Shown here in pieces: positions 34,543-43,284 of a DNA stretch of 44,336 nucleotides. The stretch's first letter is position 1. Every line of letters starts with the position of its first letter. Location: positions 1-44,336 of the forward strand of contig NZ_BJDR01000016.1 in assembly GCF_005405245.1 (NCBI RefSeq). Direction: 5' to 3'. Source of the DNA: Enterococcus nangangensis (GTDB lineage: Bacteria > Bacillota > Bacilli > Lactobacillales > Enterococcaceae). The notes beneath the pieces are model-generated. The model had not been told where the DNA came from. It worked only from the letters and a program-made list of their open reading frames with translations, and did no database searches. Position numbers and translations under genes: made by a program.

Positions 34543-36399
34543 TTATTGTGCTGCGTCTTCGTTTTCGGCAGCTTTCCGGCGTTTGCCAGCTTTTTCCCGT
34601 TCATTTTTATTTAAGATTTGTTTCCGTAAGCGGATGGAATCTGGCGTTACTTCGCAGTATTCGTCATCACTTAAGAATTCTAATGATTCTTCTAAGCTTA
34701 AAATCCGCGGCCGTTTAATGACCGATGTTTGGTCTTTATTGGCGGAACGGACGTTGGTTTGTTGTTTTGCACGCGTGATATTAACGGTTAAGTCATTTTC
34801 ACGAGCGTTTTCTCCCACAATCATGCCTTCGTAAACTTCAGTCGTTGGTTCCACAAAGACCGTCCCTCGTTCTTCGATAGACATGATGGAGTAAGTCGTA
34901 GCTTTCCCTGTGTCTAAGGAAACTAAAGCACCGGTATGGCGGCCACCAATCCGACCTGGTAACATTGGCAAGTAGGAATCAAAGGTGTGGTTCATAATCC
35001 CGTAACCGCGCGTCATGGAAAGGAACTCAGTGGAGTAACCTAGTAAACCACGAGCTGGTACTAGGAAGATTAAACGCATTTGACCATTACCGGCGTGAAT
35101 CATGTCTTGCATTTCACCTTTACGTTGTGATAATGATTCAATGATGGTACCCATGTATTCTTCTGGCGTGTCAATTTGGACTAATTCGAAAGGTTCGCAT
35201 TTCACACCGTCCACATAACGAACGATAACTTCTGGCCGAGAAACTTGCAATTCATAGCCTTCACGGCGCATTTCTTCAATTAAGATGGACAAGTGTAATT
35301 CTCCACGACCGGAAACAATCCAACGATCTGGTGAATCTGTATTTTCAACTTTCAAGGAAACGTCCGTTTGTAATTGTTGCATCAAACGTTCTTCGATTTT
35401 ACGGGCCGTTACCCATTTTCCTTCGCGACCAGCAAATGGTGAGTTGTTTACTAAGAAGGTCATTTGCAAGGTTGGCGCATCAATTCGTAAGATTGGGAGC
35501 GCTTCTTGATGGTCAGTTGGTGTAACAGTTTCCCCAACGAAGATGTCTTCCATCCCGGAAACAGCAATTAAATCGCCGGCTTTGGCGCTTTGGATTTCTT
35601 CACGTTTTAAACCGAAGAAACCAAATAATTTAGTGACGCGGAAGTTTTTCACGGAGCCGTCTAATTTCATTAAGGATACTTGGTCCCCGACACTGATGGT
35701 ACCACGGAAAACGCGGCCAATTCCGATTCGACCAACGTATTCGTTGTAGTCTAGTAAGGACACTTGGAATTGTAAAGGTTCATCAGAGTTATCCACTGGT
35801 GCTGGAATATGGTCAATAATCGTTTCAAAAATTGGTGCCATAGTGTGTTCTTGGTCCGCTGGATCTTCAGACAAGCTGGAAGTTCCGTTTAAAGCTGAAG
35901 TGTAAATAACAGGGAATTCCAATTGGTCATCATTGGCGCCTAGTTCGATAAATAATTCTAAGACTTCGTCCACAACAAATTCCGGACGAGCAGAAGGTTT
36001 ATCAATTTTATTCACGACAACAATCGGTGTTAAATGTTGTTCCAAAGCTTTTTTCAAAACGAAACGGGTTTGCGGCATGGTCCCTTCATAAGCATCCACC
36101 ACTAACAAAACACCATCAACCATTTTCATAATACGTTCTACTTCACCACCGAAGTCCGCGTGTCCAGGAGTGTCCATGATGTTAATTTTAGTATTATTGT
36201 AAGAAACAGCAGTATTTTTCGCTAAAATGGTAATACCCCGTTCTTTTTCAATCGCGTTGGAATCCATCGCCCGTTCTTGCAATTGTTCCCGTGCACCTAG
36301 GGTTTCTGATTGCTTTAATAACTCATCCACCAAGGTTGTTTTACCGTGGTCGACGTGGGCAATGATGGCAACGTTACGAATATCTTCTCTTAATTTCAA
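34543..36399 (-). CDS. typA: Ribosome-associated GTPase TypA/BipA
   Basis: A 618-residue translational GTPase that binds the ribosome like EF-G and helps assembly of the large subunit, especially in the cold or under stress. G1 reads [10 protein letters not shown] (14-23), G2 lies around RGITI, G3 is [10 protein letters not shown], and G4 is NKID. The C-terminal BipA-specific domain with [10 protein letters not shown]-type sequence (here [11 protein letters not shown]) and [10 protein letters not shown] is present. AAGGAG stands before the ATG. Its own promoter overlaps the terminator of the upstream monophosphatase gene. Confidence 0.96.
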   Translation of the reverse strand: MKLREDIRNVAIIAHVDHGKTTLVDELLKQSETLGAREQLQERAMDSNAIEKERGITILAKNTAVSYNNTKINIMDTPGHADFGGEVERIMKMVDGVLLVVDAYEGTMPQTRFVLKKALEQHLTPIVVVNKIDKPSARPEFVVDEVLELFIELGANDDQLEFPVIYTSALNGTSSLSEDPADQEHTMAPIFETIIDHIPAPVDNSDEPLQFQVSLLDYNEYVGRIGIGRVFRGTISVGDQVSLMKLDGSVKNFRVTKLFGFFGLKREEIQSAKAGDLIAVSGMEDIFVGETVTPTDHQEALPILRIDAPTLQMTFLVNNSPFAGREGKWVTARKIEERLMQQLQTDVSLKVENTDSPDRWIVSGRGELHLSILIEEMRREGYELQVSRPEVIVRYVDGVKCEPFELVQIDTPEEYMGTIIESLSQRKGEMQDMIHAGNGQMRLIFLVPARGLLGYSTEFLSMTRGYGIMNHTFDSYLPMLPGRIGGRHTGALVSLDTGKATTYSIMSIEERGTVFVEPTTEVYEGMIVGENARENDLTVNITRAKQQTNVRSANKDQTSVIKRPRILSLEESLEFLSDDEYCEVTPDSIRLRKQILNKNEREKAGKRRKAAENEDAAQ

Positions 36400-36416
36400 T
36401 TTGTATATCTCCTTAA

Positions 36417-36446
36417 ATTATAATCTCCCGACAAGTCTCTTCACAA
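36417..36446 (-). promoter_or_regulatory. typA promoter
   Basis: On the minus strand TTGTGA (36446-36441) and TATAAT (36422-36417) are 18 bases apart. The -10 is only 17 bases from the ATG, so the transcript leader would be about ten bases, just long enough for AAGGAG. A promoter further upstream is possible. Confidence 0.5.
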
Positions 36447-36473
36447 AAAAGAAAATAGCTGAAGCTATTTTCC
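36445..36473 (-). terminator. Terminator after the monophosphatase gene
   Basis: On the minus strand GAAAATAGC pairs with GCTATTTTC around TTCA, followed by six Ts. It lies about 80 bases past the stop at 36551 and its T-run overlaps the -35 of the typA promoter. Confidence 0.8.
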
Positions 36474-36550
36474 AACGAATATACTGCGACAAATTATTAT
36501 AGCAGATTCTTTTCATGAAATACAGTAAAAGTTTTCAAATTTATTTTCTT

Positions 36551-37309
36551 TTAAAAGCTTTTTTGAAACTCAGCAAAAGCGGGTTGTGACAAGGCAATGA
36601 AGGGTTGGCGCCCGGAAAAATTTAAAGGAGCTTTGTCGGCTCCTGTATAAGGAATCCCAAAGGCATCCAGCAAGGCACAACCTGGTGCGTAATCCCACGG
36701 TTGCAAATTAGATAAGTAGCCTACTTGTTGACCCGTTAAGATGGCAATCATTTCTAAACCAGCGCAACCCATTATCCGGACGCCGGCTGTCGCATCCCCC
36801 ACCGCTTGAGCGTTGCATAAATTATGAGCGTACAAATACGCATTCATTCCTAGTAAGCCATCAGCTAAGCGCATCGCCTTGGGTGGCCTTAATTTTTCTT
36901 GATTACAATAAACGCCAAGATCACGCCCACCCCAATAAAGTTTGCCGGCCATCACGTCGTAAATAAAGCCGAGACGACTTTGGCGTTTTTCATAAAGAGC
37001 TAACATAATACAAAAGTTTTGTTTTTGTAAGACAAAATTCAAGGTGCCGTCAATCGGATCGATAATCCAAACCCGTTTTTGCCAGTCGACTTCTTGATTG
37101 AAGCCCGACTCTTCTCCTAAAATATCATCTTCCGGGAAATGTTCTTGAATTTTCCCGACTAAAAAAGCTTGGGTCGCTTTATCGAGATTCGTCACTAAAT
37201 CGTTGCGTCCACTTTTCGTTTCTACTTCTAAAGGCTCTAACATTTTTTCCCGCAAAACACTAGCGGCTTCTTCTAACCAAGGAATAACAAGTTCAGCGAT
37301 TTCTTTCAA
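36551..37309 (-). CDS. Inositol monophosphatase family protein
   Basis: A 252-residue lithium-sensitive type phosphatase. Metal-site motifs are all present: GEESGFN (about 64-70), IDPIDGTLNF (about 82-91) and the C-terminal WDYAPGCALLDAFG. Members dephosphorylate inositol-1-phosphate, fructose-1,6-bisphosphate, NADP or PAP, and the substrate cannot be chosen from sequence. The start overlaps the UPF0223 stop by four bases (ATGA), and this UPF0223-monophosphatase-typA order is common in lactic acid bacteria. Confidence 0.93.
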   Translation of the reverse strand: MKEIAELVIPWLEEAASVLREKMLEPLEVETKSGRNDLVTNLDKATQAFLVGKIQEHFPEDDILGEESGFNQEVDWQKRVWIIDPIDGTLNFVLQKQNFCIMLALYEKRQSRLGFIYDVMAGKLYWGGRDLGVYCNQEKLRPPKAMRLADGLLGMNAYLYAHNLCNAQAVGDATAGVRIMGCAGLEMIAILTGQQVGYLSNLQPWDYAPGCALLDAFGIPYTGADKAPLNFSGRQPFIALSQPAFAEFQKSF

Positions 37310-37590
37310 GATTTTGCCTCCATTTTCAAGATTTTTCGGGTACTCGTTTTACTTGCTTGCACGACGCGGTACAGAGAATAACCACTCTCCTGCTGAAATT
37401 CTTTACCTAAGCGCTTTTCTTCCCCAATACTGGGAACCACTTTTTTAAAGGCTTGATAGCCAGCTTTAAACTCGGCTAAGGGTATTCCTTTTTCATAGGC
37501 CGCTTCCACTAAGTTCCATAGCTTCATCACCACTACTAATTCTTCCTGACGCCACGTGTAGTCTAGCGGGTATTGATAATTTTCTTTCAT
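37306..37590 (-). CDS. UPF0223 family protein
   Basis: A 94-residue cytoplasmic protein of the UPF0223 (YktA) family: YQYPLDYTWRQEELVVVMKLWN at the start and FKKVVPSIGEEKRLGKEFQ in the middle. The function is unknown. The ATG at 37590 follows AGGAGG by six bases; the frame also has an ATG at 37596 with no spacing to that site, so I chose 37590. It is co-transcribed with the overlapping monophosphatase gene. Confidence 0.88.
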   Translation of the reverse strand: MKENYQYPLDYTWRQEELVVVMKLWNLVEAAYEKGIPLAEFKAGYQAFKKVVPSIGEEKRLGKEFQQESGYSLYRVVQASKTSTRKILKMEAKS

Positions 37591-37800
37591 GCTCATCCTC
37601 CTACCTACATTCTCCTTTAGTGTATCATAAACTGTCCTCTTTCCGCATGCTTAAAGGGATTAGCACCCATAGTTTTCAGGTAATCAGGTAAATAAAACTC
37701 TAATTAAATGACAACAGCTACTTTATTTTGCCGTTTTTTTCCGCTAAACTATTTGTGAAAATAAATTTGAAAGAAACTGAAAGGTGTGAAAGTTTAATTG

Positions 37801-38508
37801 ATGCAAGCGGTGGTTTTTGATGTGGATGATACTTTATATGACCAACAAGCGCCCTTCCGAAAAGCAGTAAAAGCACTCGTTCCCCAAGTACTAGCAGCCG
37901 ATTTTCACCCGTTGTATTTGCGTTTTCGTTATTACAGCGATGAAAATTTCCCCAAAGTAATGACGGGAGAATTAACTTTAGTGGAAATGCGGAATCAGCG
38001 GATTATTGAATCTTTAGTGGATTTGGATTATCCCCGTTTAACAACCGTAGAAGCGCTCCGTTTTCAAAAACTTTACGAAGATGAATTACAACAAATCCAA
38101 CTTCACGCAGATATTGCAGAGACACTAGATTACTTGAAAGCGCGCCAAATTCCCATTGGCATCATCACTAACGGCCCGACAGATCACCAATATAAAAAAA
38201 TCAAACAACTGCAAGTGGAAAATTGGGTGGCCCAAGAACGGATTATTATTTCCGAAGCAACGGGTTATCAAAAGCCTGAAGTAGAAATTTTTCAGATTGC
38301 GCAAAATCTTTTTGGCTTCACGCCGGCAGAAACCCTTTATGTGGGGGATAGTTTTGAAAGTGATGTCGCCGGTTGTAAGAAAGCGGGCTGGCAATCCTTG
38401 TGGTTTAATCATCGCTTACGCCAAGCGCCCATAGCCCCGGCCCACTTACCTGACTTTGAAATTCAATCCTTTCCGCAATTATTGATCACCTTACAGGAAA
38501 TTTTTTAA
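37801..38508 (+). CDS. HAD-superfamily hydrolase
   Basis: About 235 residues, a phosphatase of the HAD superfamily with a C1-type helical cap. Motif I is VFDVDDTLYD (Asp nucleophile and general acid), motif II is IITNGPTDHQ, motif III is the Lys in YQKPEVEIF, and motif IV is YVGDSFESDVAG. It resembles YjjG/YsaA-type nucleotidases or sugar phosphatases; the substrate is not evident. The frame opens with a TTG at 37798 directly before the ATG at 37801, which I take as start, with AAGGTG upstream at a longish distance. Single gene. Confidence 0.9.
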   Translation: MQAVVFDVDDTLYDQQAPFRKAVKALVPQVLAADFHPLYLRFRYYSDENFPKVMTGELTLVEMRNQRIIESLVDLDYPRLTTVEALRFQKLYEDELQQIQLHADIAETLDYLKARQIPIGIITNGPTDHQYKKIKQLQVENWVAQERIIISEATGYQKPEVEIFQIAQNLFGFTPAETLYVGDSFESDVAGCKKAGWQSLWFNHRLRQAPIAPAHLPDFEIQSFPQLLITLQEIF

Positions 38509-38546
38509 GGAAAGTTTTAAACTTGGGGCCGACCGCCAGTGGTTTC

Positions 38547-38575
38547 TTGTCAGTTGTAACAAAAAGCTGTATAGT
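38547..38575 (+). promoter_or_regulatory. Promoter of the YraQ/TIGR03943 operon
   Basis: TTGTCA (38547-38552) and TATAGT (38570-38575) are 17 bases apart, 35 bases before the GTG start. I do not see a Zur- or AdcR-type palindrome overlapping it. Confidence 0.65.
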
Positions 38576-38609
38576 AAGTCCAACTTGAAAGCTGTTTAGG
38601 AGGCGCCCC

Positions 38610-39512
38610 GTGTTTACTTTTTTACCTCATAGTATTTTGCAAATGGCGACGATTTTTTTATCCATCGTCATTGAAGCTTTGCCGTTTGTTTTATTAGGTT
38701 GTCTGATTTCCGGTGCGCTGCAAGTTTTTCTAACGCCGCAACGAGTAAAAAAAATCTTGCCTAAAAATAAATTTCTTGGGATTTTAGTCGGCTGTGTCTT
38801 AGGCTTTTTCTTCCCTTCTTGCGAGTGTGGGATCGTGCCGATTGTCAATCAGTTCGTCAAAAAAGGCGTGTCGGAACACACGGCCTTTGCCTTTATGCTC
38901 ACCGCCCCGATTGTCAATCCCATCGTTATTTTTTCTACGTATATCGCCTTTAGTAACTCTGTTAAGTTCGCTTTATTACGCGTTGTCGGCAGTTTCTTTG
39001 TGGCCATCATCATTGGCAGTTGGATTGCCTATTTTAACCATACCACCATTTTAAAAAAACAGCTTGCCGCAAGTGACACACAAGAGCATGACCACCACCA
39101 TCATGCAAAGCTTTCCGGTAAACAAAAGGCGGTGGACGTGTTGCTACACGCCTTAGATGAATTTTTTGATACGGGACGTTACTTGATGTTTGGGGGCTTA
39201 ATTGCCAGTGCTATGCAAGTTTTCTTGCCTACTTCCGTCTTGTTGACCGTGACTTCTTCTAAATTACTAGCCATCGCCTTACTAATTCTTTTAGCGTTAA
39301 CCATGTCCTTGTGTTCAGAAGCGGATGCTTTTGTCGGCAGCTCCTTATTAAGTCTTTTTGGGACAGCGCCGGTGGTGGCGTTTCTCGTCTACGGTCCCAT
39401 GGTGGACATCAAAAATCTTTTAATGATGAAACGTTACTTTGGGACCCGCTTTGTTTTAGCGATGGTGGGACTGATTACTTTAAGCGTCACTTGCTACGCT
39501 TTCATTGTCTAA
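38610..39512 (+). CDS. YraQ-type (UPF0718/DUF318) permease with His-rich loop
   Basis: A 300-residue permease with about eight membrane segments. The family signature FFPSCECGIVPIVNQFVKKG begins near residue 67, with paired cysteines at 71 and 73; a second conserved acidic motif reads LCSEADAFVG near 233-242. A cytoplasmic or extracellular loop at 159-165 is EHDHHHH, a likely metal-binding stretch. The start is a GTG preceded by AGGAGG. It is followed 12 bases later by a TIGR03943-type gene. The same gene pair exists in Bacillus (ycgR-ycgQ), where it is zinc-linked. Metal transport is a reasonable inference, unproven. Confidence 0.88.
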   Translation: MFTFLPHSILQMATIFLSIVIEALPFVLLGCLISGALQVFLTPQRVKKILPKNKFLGILVGCVLGFFFPSCECGIVPIVNQFVKKGVSEHTAFAFMLTAPIVNPIVIFSTYIAFSNSVKFALLRVVGSFFVAIIIGSWIAYFNHTTILKKQLAASDTQEHDHHHHAKLSGKQKAVDVLLHALDEFFDTGRYLMFGGLIASAMQVFLPTSVLLTVTSSKLLAIALLILLALTMSLCSEADAFVGSSLLSLFGTAPVVAFLVYGPMVDIKNLLMMKRYFGTRFVLAMVGLITLSVTCYAFIV

Positions 39513-39524
39513 GGAGGCGGCCTA

Positions 39525-40355
39525 ATGATTCGATTTTTAATTTTAGCTGGTTATTTTGAGTTGATGCTGATGCTGCAAACTTCCGGCAAGTTAAATCAAT
39601 ACATCAATGTCCATTATCGCTATTTGGCCATTCTTTCCATGATTCTTTCCTTAATTCTAGCTATCGTGCAATTAATTCTCTGGGTGAAAAATGACCAGAC
39701 ACAACATGAACATGATGATCACCAACACGGCTTAAAGAGTCGCAGCCAACGAATCATCGCTTACGTGCTCCTGAGTTTGCCGCTAATTGTTGGTTATCTT
39801 TTTCCCACCGTCAGTCTTGATACCACCATCGTGGAAGCTAAGGGCTTTAATTTCCCCATTAGTAAAGAATCGGTGGGGGATCCTGAAATGAATACCCAAT
39901 ACTTAAAACCAGACACTAGTATTTATTTTAATGAAAATGATTACCACGACCAAATGACCAAACTGCTGGCAAAATATCAAAATCAATCGGACTTAAAGGT
40001 TACTGAGGATAATTATTTGGAACTAATGGAACTCATTTATAATTATCCCAGTGAGTTTCTCGGCCGAACCATTACGTATACTGGTTTTGCCTATGTCACC
40101 CAACAAAATGGCACCACCGATGATTTTATTTTCCGCTTTGGCATTATCCATTGTGTCGCAGACTCCGGAGTTTTTGGTTTACGAGTGACCTTGCCGGCAA
40201 ATACCACGGTTCAAAACAATGAATGGGTTACAATTAGCGGCACCTTAACGAACGACTACTACGCTCCCTTTAAACGTCAGCTCCCCACGGTCAAAGTCGC
40301 CACCCTAACAAAGGTCGCAACGCCGGCCAATACTTATGTTTATCGTTCTTTTTAA
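39525..40355 (+). CDS. TIGR03943 family membrane protein
   Basis: A 276-residue protein with hydrophobic segments near 4-18, 33-53 and 75-95, then an extracellular C-terminal domain (about 110-276). That domain has a GRTITYTGFAYV segment and RFGIIHCVADSGVFGLRV with a conserved Cys. A His-rich stretch, HEHDDHQHG (61-69), lies between the second and third helices. The family is always found beside YraQ-type permeases and is thought to help them. GGAGG precedes the ATG. Loss of the histidine stretch in other members suggests it is accessory. Confidence 0.86.
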   Translation: MIRFLILAGYFELMLMLQTSGKLNQYINVHYRYLAILSMILSLILAIVQLILWVKNDQTQHEHDDHQHGLKSRSQRIIAYVLLSLPLIVGYLFPTVSLDTTIVEAKGFNFPISKESVGDPEMNTQYLKPDTSIYFNENDYHDQMTKLLAKYQNQSDLKVTEDNYLELMELIYNYPSEFLGRTITYTGFAYVTQQNGTTDDFIFRFGIIHCVADSGVFGLRVTLPANTTVQNNEWVTISGTLTNDYYAPFKRQLPTVKVATLTKVATPANTYVYRSF

Positions 40356-40367
40356 GTAATCCTTAGC

Positions 40368-40402
40368 AAAAAGACGCTGCCTCAGCTGGCAACGTCTTTT
40401 TT
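40368..40402. terminator. Bidirectional terminator
   Basis: AAAAAGACG pairs with CGTCTTTTT, with an inner TGCC/GGCA, and T-runs on both strands. It separates the convergent TIGR03943 gene and the siderophore-binding lipoprotein gene. Confidence 0.9.
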
Positions 40403-40405
40403 CGT

Positions 40406-41353
40406 TTATTTTAAAACTTCCGCAATATCAGTCAACATTTCTGTGTAGGCAATCGGACCATTGTATAGCCAACTTTTTTCTGGACTAAATTCATGGAGCT
40501 GTTGATTTTTAACGGCGGGAATATTTTCCCAGAGACTTTCTTTAAACATCGCCGCGCCAGTATCGCTATTAACAAGGAATAAGTAGTCGGCATCTAATTG
40601 CGACAAACTTTCCAAAGAGACTTGCGACCAATCAGACGTTGCTTTTGCAGTAACGTCAGCGACTAAAGCTGGCACTTCAAAGCCTAAGTCTTGATACAAA
40701 AGACGCCCGGAAGAGCGATCTGACCGTACCATAAAGGCAGTGTTGTTAGTTACCCATAAAACAGCAGCGGACTTTCCTTCGATTTTAGCCGCTAATTCTT
40801 TTTTTGTTGCGGCAACATCATCTTGATACTCTTTTAAAACTTTTTCTCCAGCATCCACTTTACCTAAAACTTTAGCTACGTCGGTCAGTTGTTCTTCCCA
40901 CGTAACGCCATCGCCATTTTTCACAACATAAGTCGGTGCAATTTTACTGTATTCGTCGTATTTGCCCCCTTCAACTAAACCACTGGAGCTCACCAGCAAC
41001 AAATCAGGCGTAAAACTCAAGACGTCTTCATAAGGCAAATCATAACTAATCGTTGGAATATCGGCTAATTTATCTTGTAAATAATTTTGAATGGAGCCAC
41101 CTCCTACAGTCCACTGAGCAACTGGGGTCACCCCTAAAGCCAACACATAGTCTTCTAAGTAGCTGGCAATCACGCGTTGCGGATTCGCCGGTACCGTGAC
41201 GGTATGACCATCAGCATCCGTTAATGTTTGGGCGGCACTTGAGCTATCCGTAGTACTTTCACTGCTTCCTTTTGCATCTCCTTGCCCTTTACAAGCGACT
41301 AAACTCAAAGCGGCCAAAAACGTCATGGCCCCTAAAATAATTTTCTTTTTCAT
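40406..41353 (-). CDS. Iron-siderophore ABC transporter, substrate-binding lipoprotein
   Basis: A 315-residue lipoprotein of the FepB/FhuD/FecB class. The signal peptide ends in the lipobox LVAC with Cys21 as the lipid-modified residue; a Ser/Gly linker follows. The core begins DADGHTVTVPANPQRVIAS, typical of the helical-backbone Fe-siderophore binding fold, and WSQVSLESLSQLDADYLFLV is the usual second-lobe segment. It delivers a ferric chelate to the permease-ATPase encoded divergently. The Fur-like operator at 41372-41393 lies over its transcription start. The siderophore is unknown. Confidence 0.93.
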   Translation of the reverse strand: MKKKIILGAMTFLAALSLVACKGQGDAKGSSESTTDSSSAAQTLTDADGHTVTVPANPQRVIASYLEDYVLALGVTPVAQWTVGGGSIQNYLQDKLADIPTISYDLPYEDVLSFTPDLLLVSSSGLVEGGKYDEYSKIAPTYVVKNGDGVTWEEQLTDVAKVLGKVDAGEKVLKEYQDDVAATKKELAAKIEGKSAAVLWVTNNTAFMVRSDRSSGRLLYQDLGFEVPALVADVTAKATSDWSQVSLESLSQLDADYLFLVNSDTGAAMFKESLWENIPAVKNQQLHEFSPEKSWLYNGPIAYTEMLTDIAEVLK

Positions 41354-41371
41354 ACACTACCTCTTTCTTTT

Positions 41372-41393
41372 AATTGAGAAATATTCTCAGTTA
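41372..41393. promoter_or_regulatory. Fur-like operator, lipoprotein side
   Basis: TTGAGAAATATTCTCAGTTA contains the palindrome TGAGAAATATTCTCA, close to the firmicute Fur/PerR box. It lies just downstream of the lipoprotein -10, so bound Fur would block transcription when iron is plentiful. Confidence 0.65.
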
Positions 41394-41395
41394 AT

Positions 41396-41424
41396 ATTAT
41401 TGCGAAGTTTGAAACCCTTGTCAA
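41396..41424 (-). promoter_or_regulatory. Promoter of the siderophore-binding lipoprotein
   Basis: On the minus strand a consensus TTGACA (41424-41419) and AATAAT (41401-41396) are 17 bases apart. A Fur-like palindrome follows immediately. Confidence 0.7.
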
Positions 41425-41439
41425 TACTAAAATTTATAG

Positions 41440-41468
41440 TTGACGACCTTCCGAAAAAAAAGGATAAT
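41440..41468 (+). promoter_or_regulatory. Promoter of the ABC ATPase/permease operon
   Basis: TTGACG (41440-41445) and GATAAT (41463-41468) are 17 bases apart. The -10 is embedded in the second Fur-like box. Confidence 0.7.
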
Positions 41469-41482
41469 TGAGAATGGTTATC
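41463..41482. promoter_or_regulatory. Fur-like operator, ATPase side
   Basis: GATAATTGAGAATGGTTATC closely matches the classic 19-base Fur box pattern GATAATGATAATCATTATC. It covers the -10 and start region of the plus-strand promoter. Together with the operator at 41372-41393 it would give iron-dependent repression of both directions. Confidence 0.7.
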
Positions 41483-41500
41483 AAAGGAACGAGGACAATT

Positions 41501-42301
41501 ATGACAGATTTAAAAACCAAACAATTAACAGTCAGCTATGAAAAAAAAGAAGTCATCCATCAAGTAGACCTCGCTTTGCCGGTGGGAAAAATTACCAGCT
41601 TAATTGGTCCCAATGGCAGTGGTAAATCTACCCTCTTAAAAGCTGTGGCGCGGATTTTAACACCAGATAACGGTGCTGTTTTACTAGATGGTACCGACAT
41701 TCAACGGCTCGACACGCGACAAGTCGCCCAAAAATTAGCTATTCTTGGTCAAAGTAGCACCCTTTTGACAGGTCTCACGGTAAGCGAAGTTGTGGCGTAC
41801 GGTCGTTTCCCTTATTTAAAGGGTTTCGCTGGTTTGAAAGAAAACGACTATCAACTGATTCAATGGGCCTTAGATGCAACCGGGCTGACAGAATTAAAAG
41901 AGCGGCGGTTAAACGCCCTTTCTGGGGGGCAACAACAGCGGGTCTGGATTGCTATGGCCTTAGCGCAAGACACCGATTTATTATTATTAGATGAACCGAT
42001 TACTTTTTTAGATCCCGCCCACCAGTTAGAAATTTTAAATTTATTAACTACGATTCAACAGCAAGGCAAAACTATTTTTATGACGATTCACGATTTGAAT
42101 CAGGCCTCCCGCTTTTCTGATTACATTATCGGCATGCGGGGAGGGGAAATTTTAATGACAGGTACACCGCAAGAAGTTTTTGTGCCGCAACAAATGGCCC
42201 GACTTTTTGATATTGACGCTGAATTTTATACGCCGGAAAACTCACAAAAACCCCGCATTTTAGATTATTCCTTATTGCCAAAAGGAGCAGATGCCTCATG
42301 A
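41501..42301 (+). CDS. Iron-siderophore ABC transporter, ATP-binding subunit
   Basis: About 266 residues, FecE/FhuC type. Walker A is GPNGSGKST, the signature LSGGQQQR, Walker B DLLLLDEP, and the switch His lies in MTIHDLNQA. The frame opens with a TTG at 41468 within the Fur box, but GAGGA lies five bases before the ATG at 41501, so translation starts there. It overlaps the first permease by four bases (ATGA). It powers uptake of the ferric chelate captured by the divergent lipoprotein. Confidence 0.94.
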   Translation: MTDLKTKQLTVSYEKKEVIHQVDLALPVGKITSLIGPNGSGKSTLLKAVARILTPDNGAVLLDGTDIQRLDTRQVAQKLAILGQSSTLLTGLTVSEVVAYGRFPYLKGFAGLKENDYQLIQWALDATGLTELKERRLNALSGGQQQRVWIAMALAQDTDLLLLDEPITFLDPAHQLEILNLLTTIQQQGKTIFMTIHDLNQASRFSDYIIGMRGGEILMTGTPQEVFVPQQMARLFDIDAEFYTPENSQKPRILDYSLLPKGADAS

Positions 42302-43284
42302 AAATAAAAAAATTTTCTTTTGTCAGTCTGCTGTTCTTGTTACTCATCCTCATGTGTCTCCTTTCACTGCGTTATGGCGCGGTGCGTAACAGTTGGCACG
42401 ATGTTTGGGGTCTTTTTAGGCCTACTGCAGAGCAAGGTCCCCTAAGTCAAATGATTATGGAGCTGCGGGTGCCTCGTACCTTAAGCGCGCTTTTAGTGGG
42501 GGCGAGCTTTGCTGTAGCGGGCGCTATGATGCAAGGGATTACCGCCAACCCGATCGCCGACTCTGGTCTGTTAGGAATTAATGCCGGAGCAGGTCTTGGT
42601 CTAGCGTTAACCTTTGCGCTTTTTAAAAGTCCGCAACCGGCTGTGACGATTCTTTTTGCTTTTTTAGGGGCTTTACTTTCTTTAGCCATCGTTTACTTTT
42701 TAGCCAGTCAACGAAAATTTGGCTTTAACCCATTGAAAATGGTTTTATTAGGAGCGGCATTGAGTTCTTTTTTTGCGGCCTGTAGTCAAAGTATCAGTTT
42801 ATATTTTAATTTGAATCAAGATTTAGTCTTCTGGTTAGTTGGTGGCACCGGGAACATTACTTGGAGCCAACTGCCACTAGCGGCTCTTGTAATCCTTTGT
42901 GGGCTATTCTTGAGTTTTCTTTTAGGCAGCCAAATTACCTTATTAAGTTTAGGGGATGAAGCGGCAATTTCTTTAGGTAAAAAGCCGGCGACGATTCGCA
43001 AATTAGCGATGCTGGCGGTTTTATTATTAGCAGGAACTGCTGTCGCTTTAGTGGGGACGATTAGTTTCCTGGGACTTTTTATCCCCCACATTACCCGCCA
43101 CTTTGTCGGTCATGACTATCGCAGACTTTTACCAGCAACAGCCCTTTTAGGCGGCTTATTTTTCGTTAGTGCCGACCTTTTGTCCCGCATCATTGCCCCA
43201 CCTTTAGAAACACCGGTGGGAGTCATCGTCACAGCAATTGGTGTGCCCTTTCTCCTTTATCAAATTCGTCGAGGTCGCCTATGA
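42298..43284 (+). CDS. Iron-siderophore ABC transporter, permease (first, FecCD family)
   Basis: A 328-residue FecCD/BtuC-type permease with about nine to ten membrane helices. Typical segments are LRVPRTLSALLVGASFAVAG near 49-68, NPIADSGLLGINAGAGLGLA, and the C-terminal GTISFLGLFIPHITRHFVGH, the ATPase-contact loop region. It pairs with the second permease as a heterodimer. It starts inside the ATPase stop and ends inside the next start, four-base overlaps on both sides. Confidence 0.94.
   Translation: MKIKKFSFVSLLFLLLILMCLLSLRYGAVRNSWHDVWGLFRPTAEQGPLSQMIMELRVPRTLSALLVGASFAVAGAMMQGITANPIADSGLLGINAGAGLGLALTFALFKSPQPAVTILFAFLGALLSLAIVYFLASQRKFGFNPLKMVLLGAALSSFFAACSQSISLYFNLNQDLVFWLVGGTGNITWSQLPLAALVILCGLFLSFLLGSQITLLSLGDEAAISLGKKPATIRKLAMLAVLLLAGTAVALVGTISFLGLFIPHITRHFVGHDYRRLLPATALLGGLFFVSADLLSRIIAPPLETPVGVIVTAIGVPFLLYQIRRGRL

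Noticed and set aside
34487-34834. Plus-strand open frame over the end of typA
   Set aside because: Runs through the typA terminator and opposite a conserved C-terminal domain; typA is certain on the minus strand.
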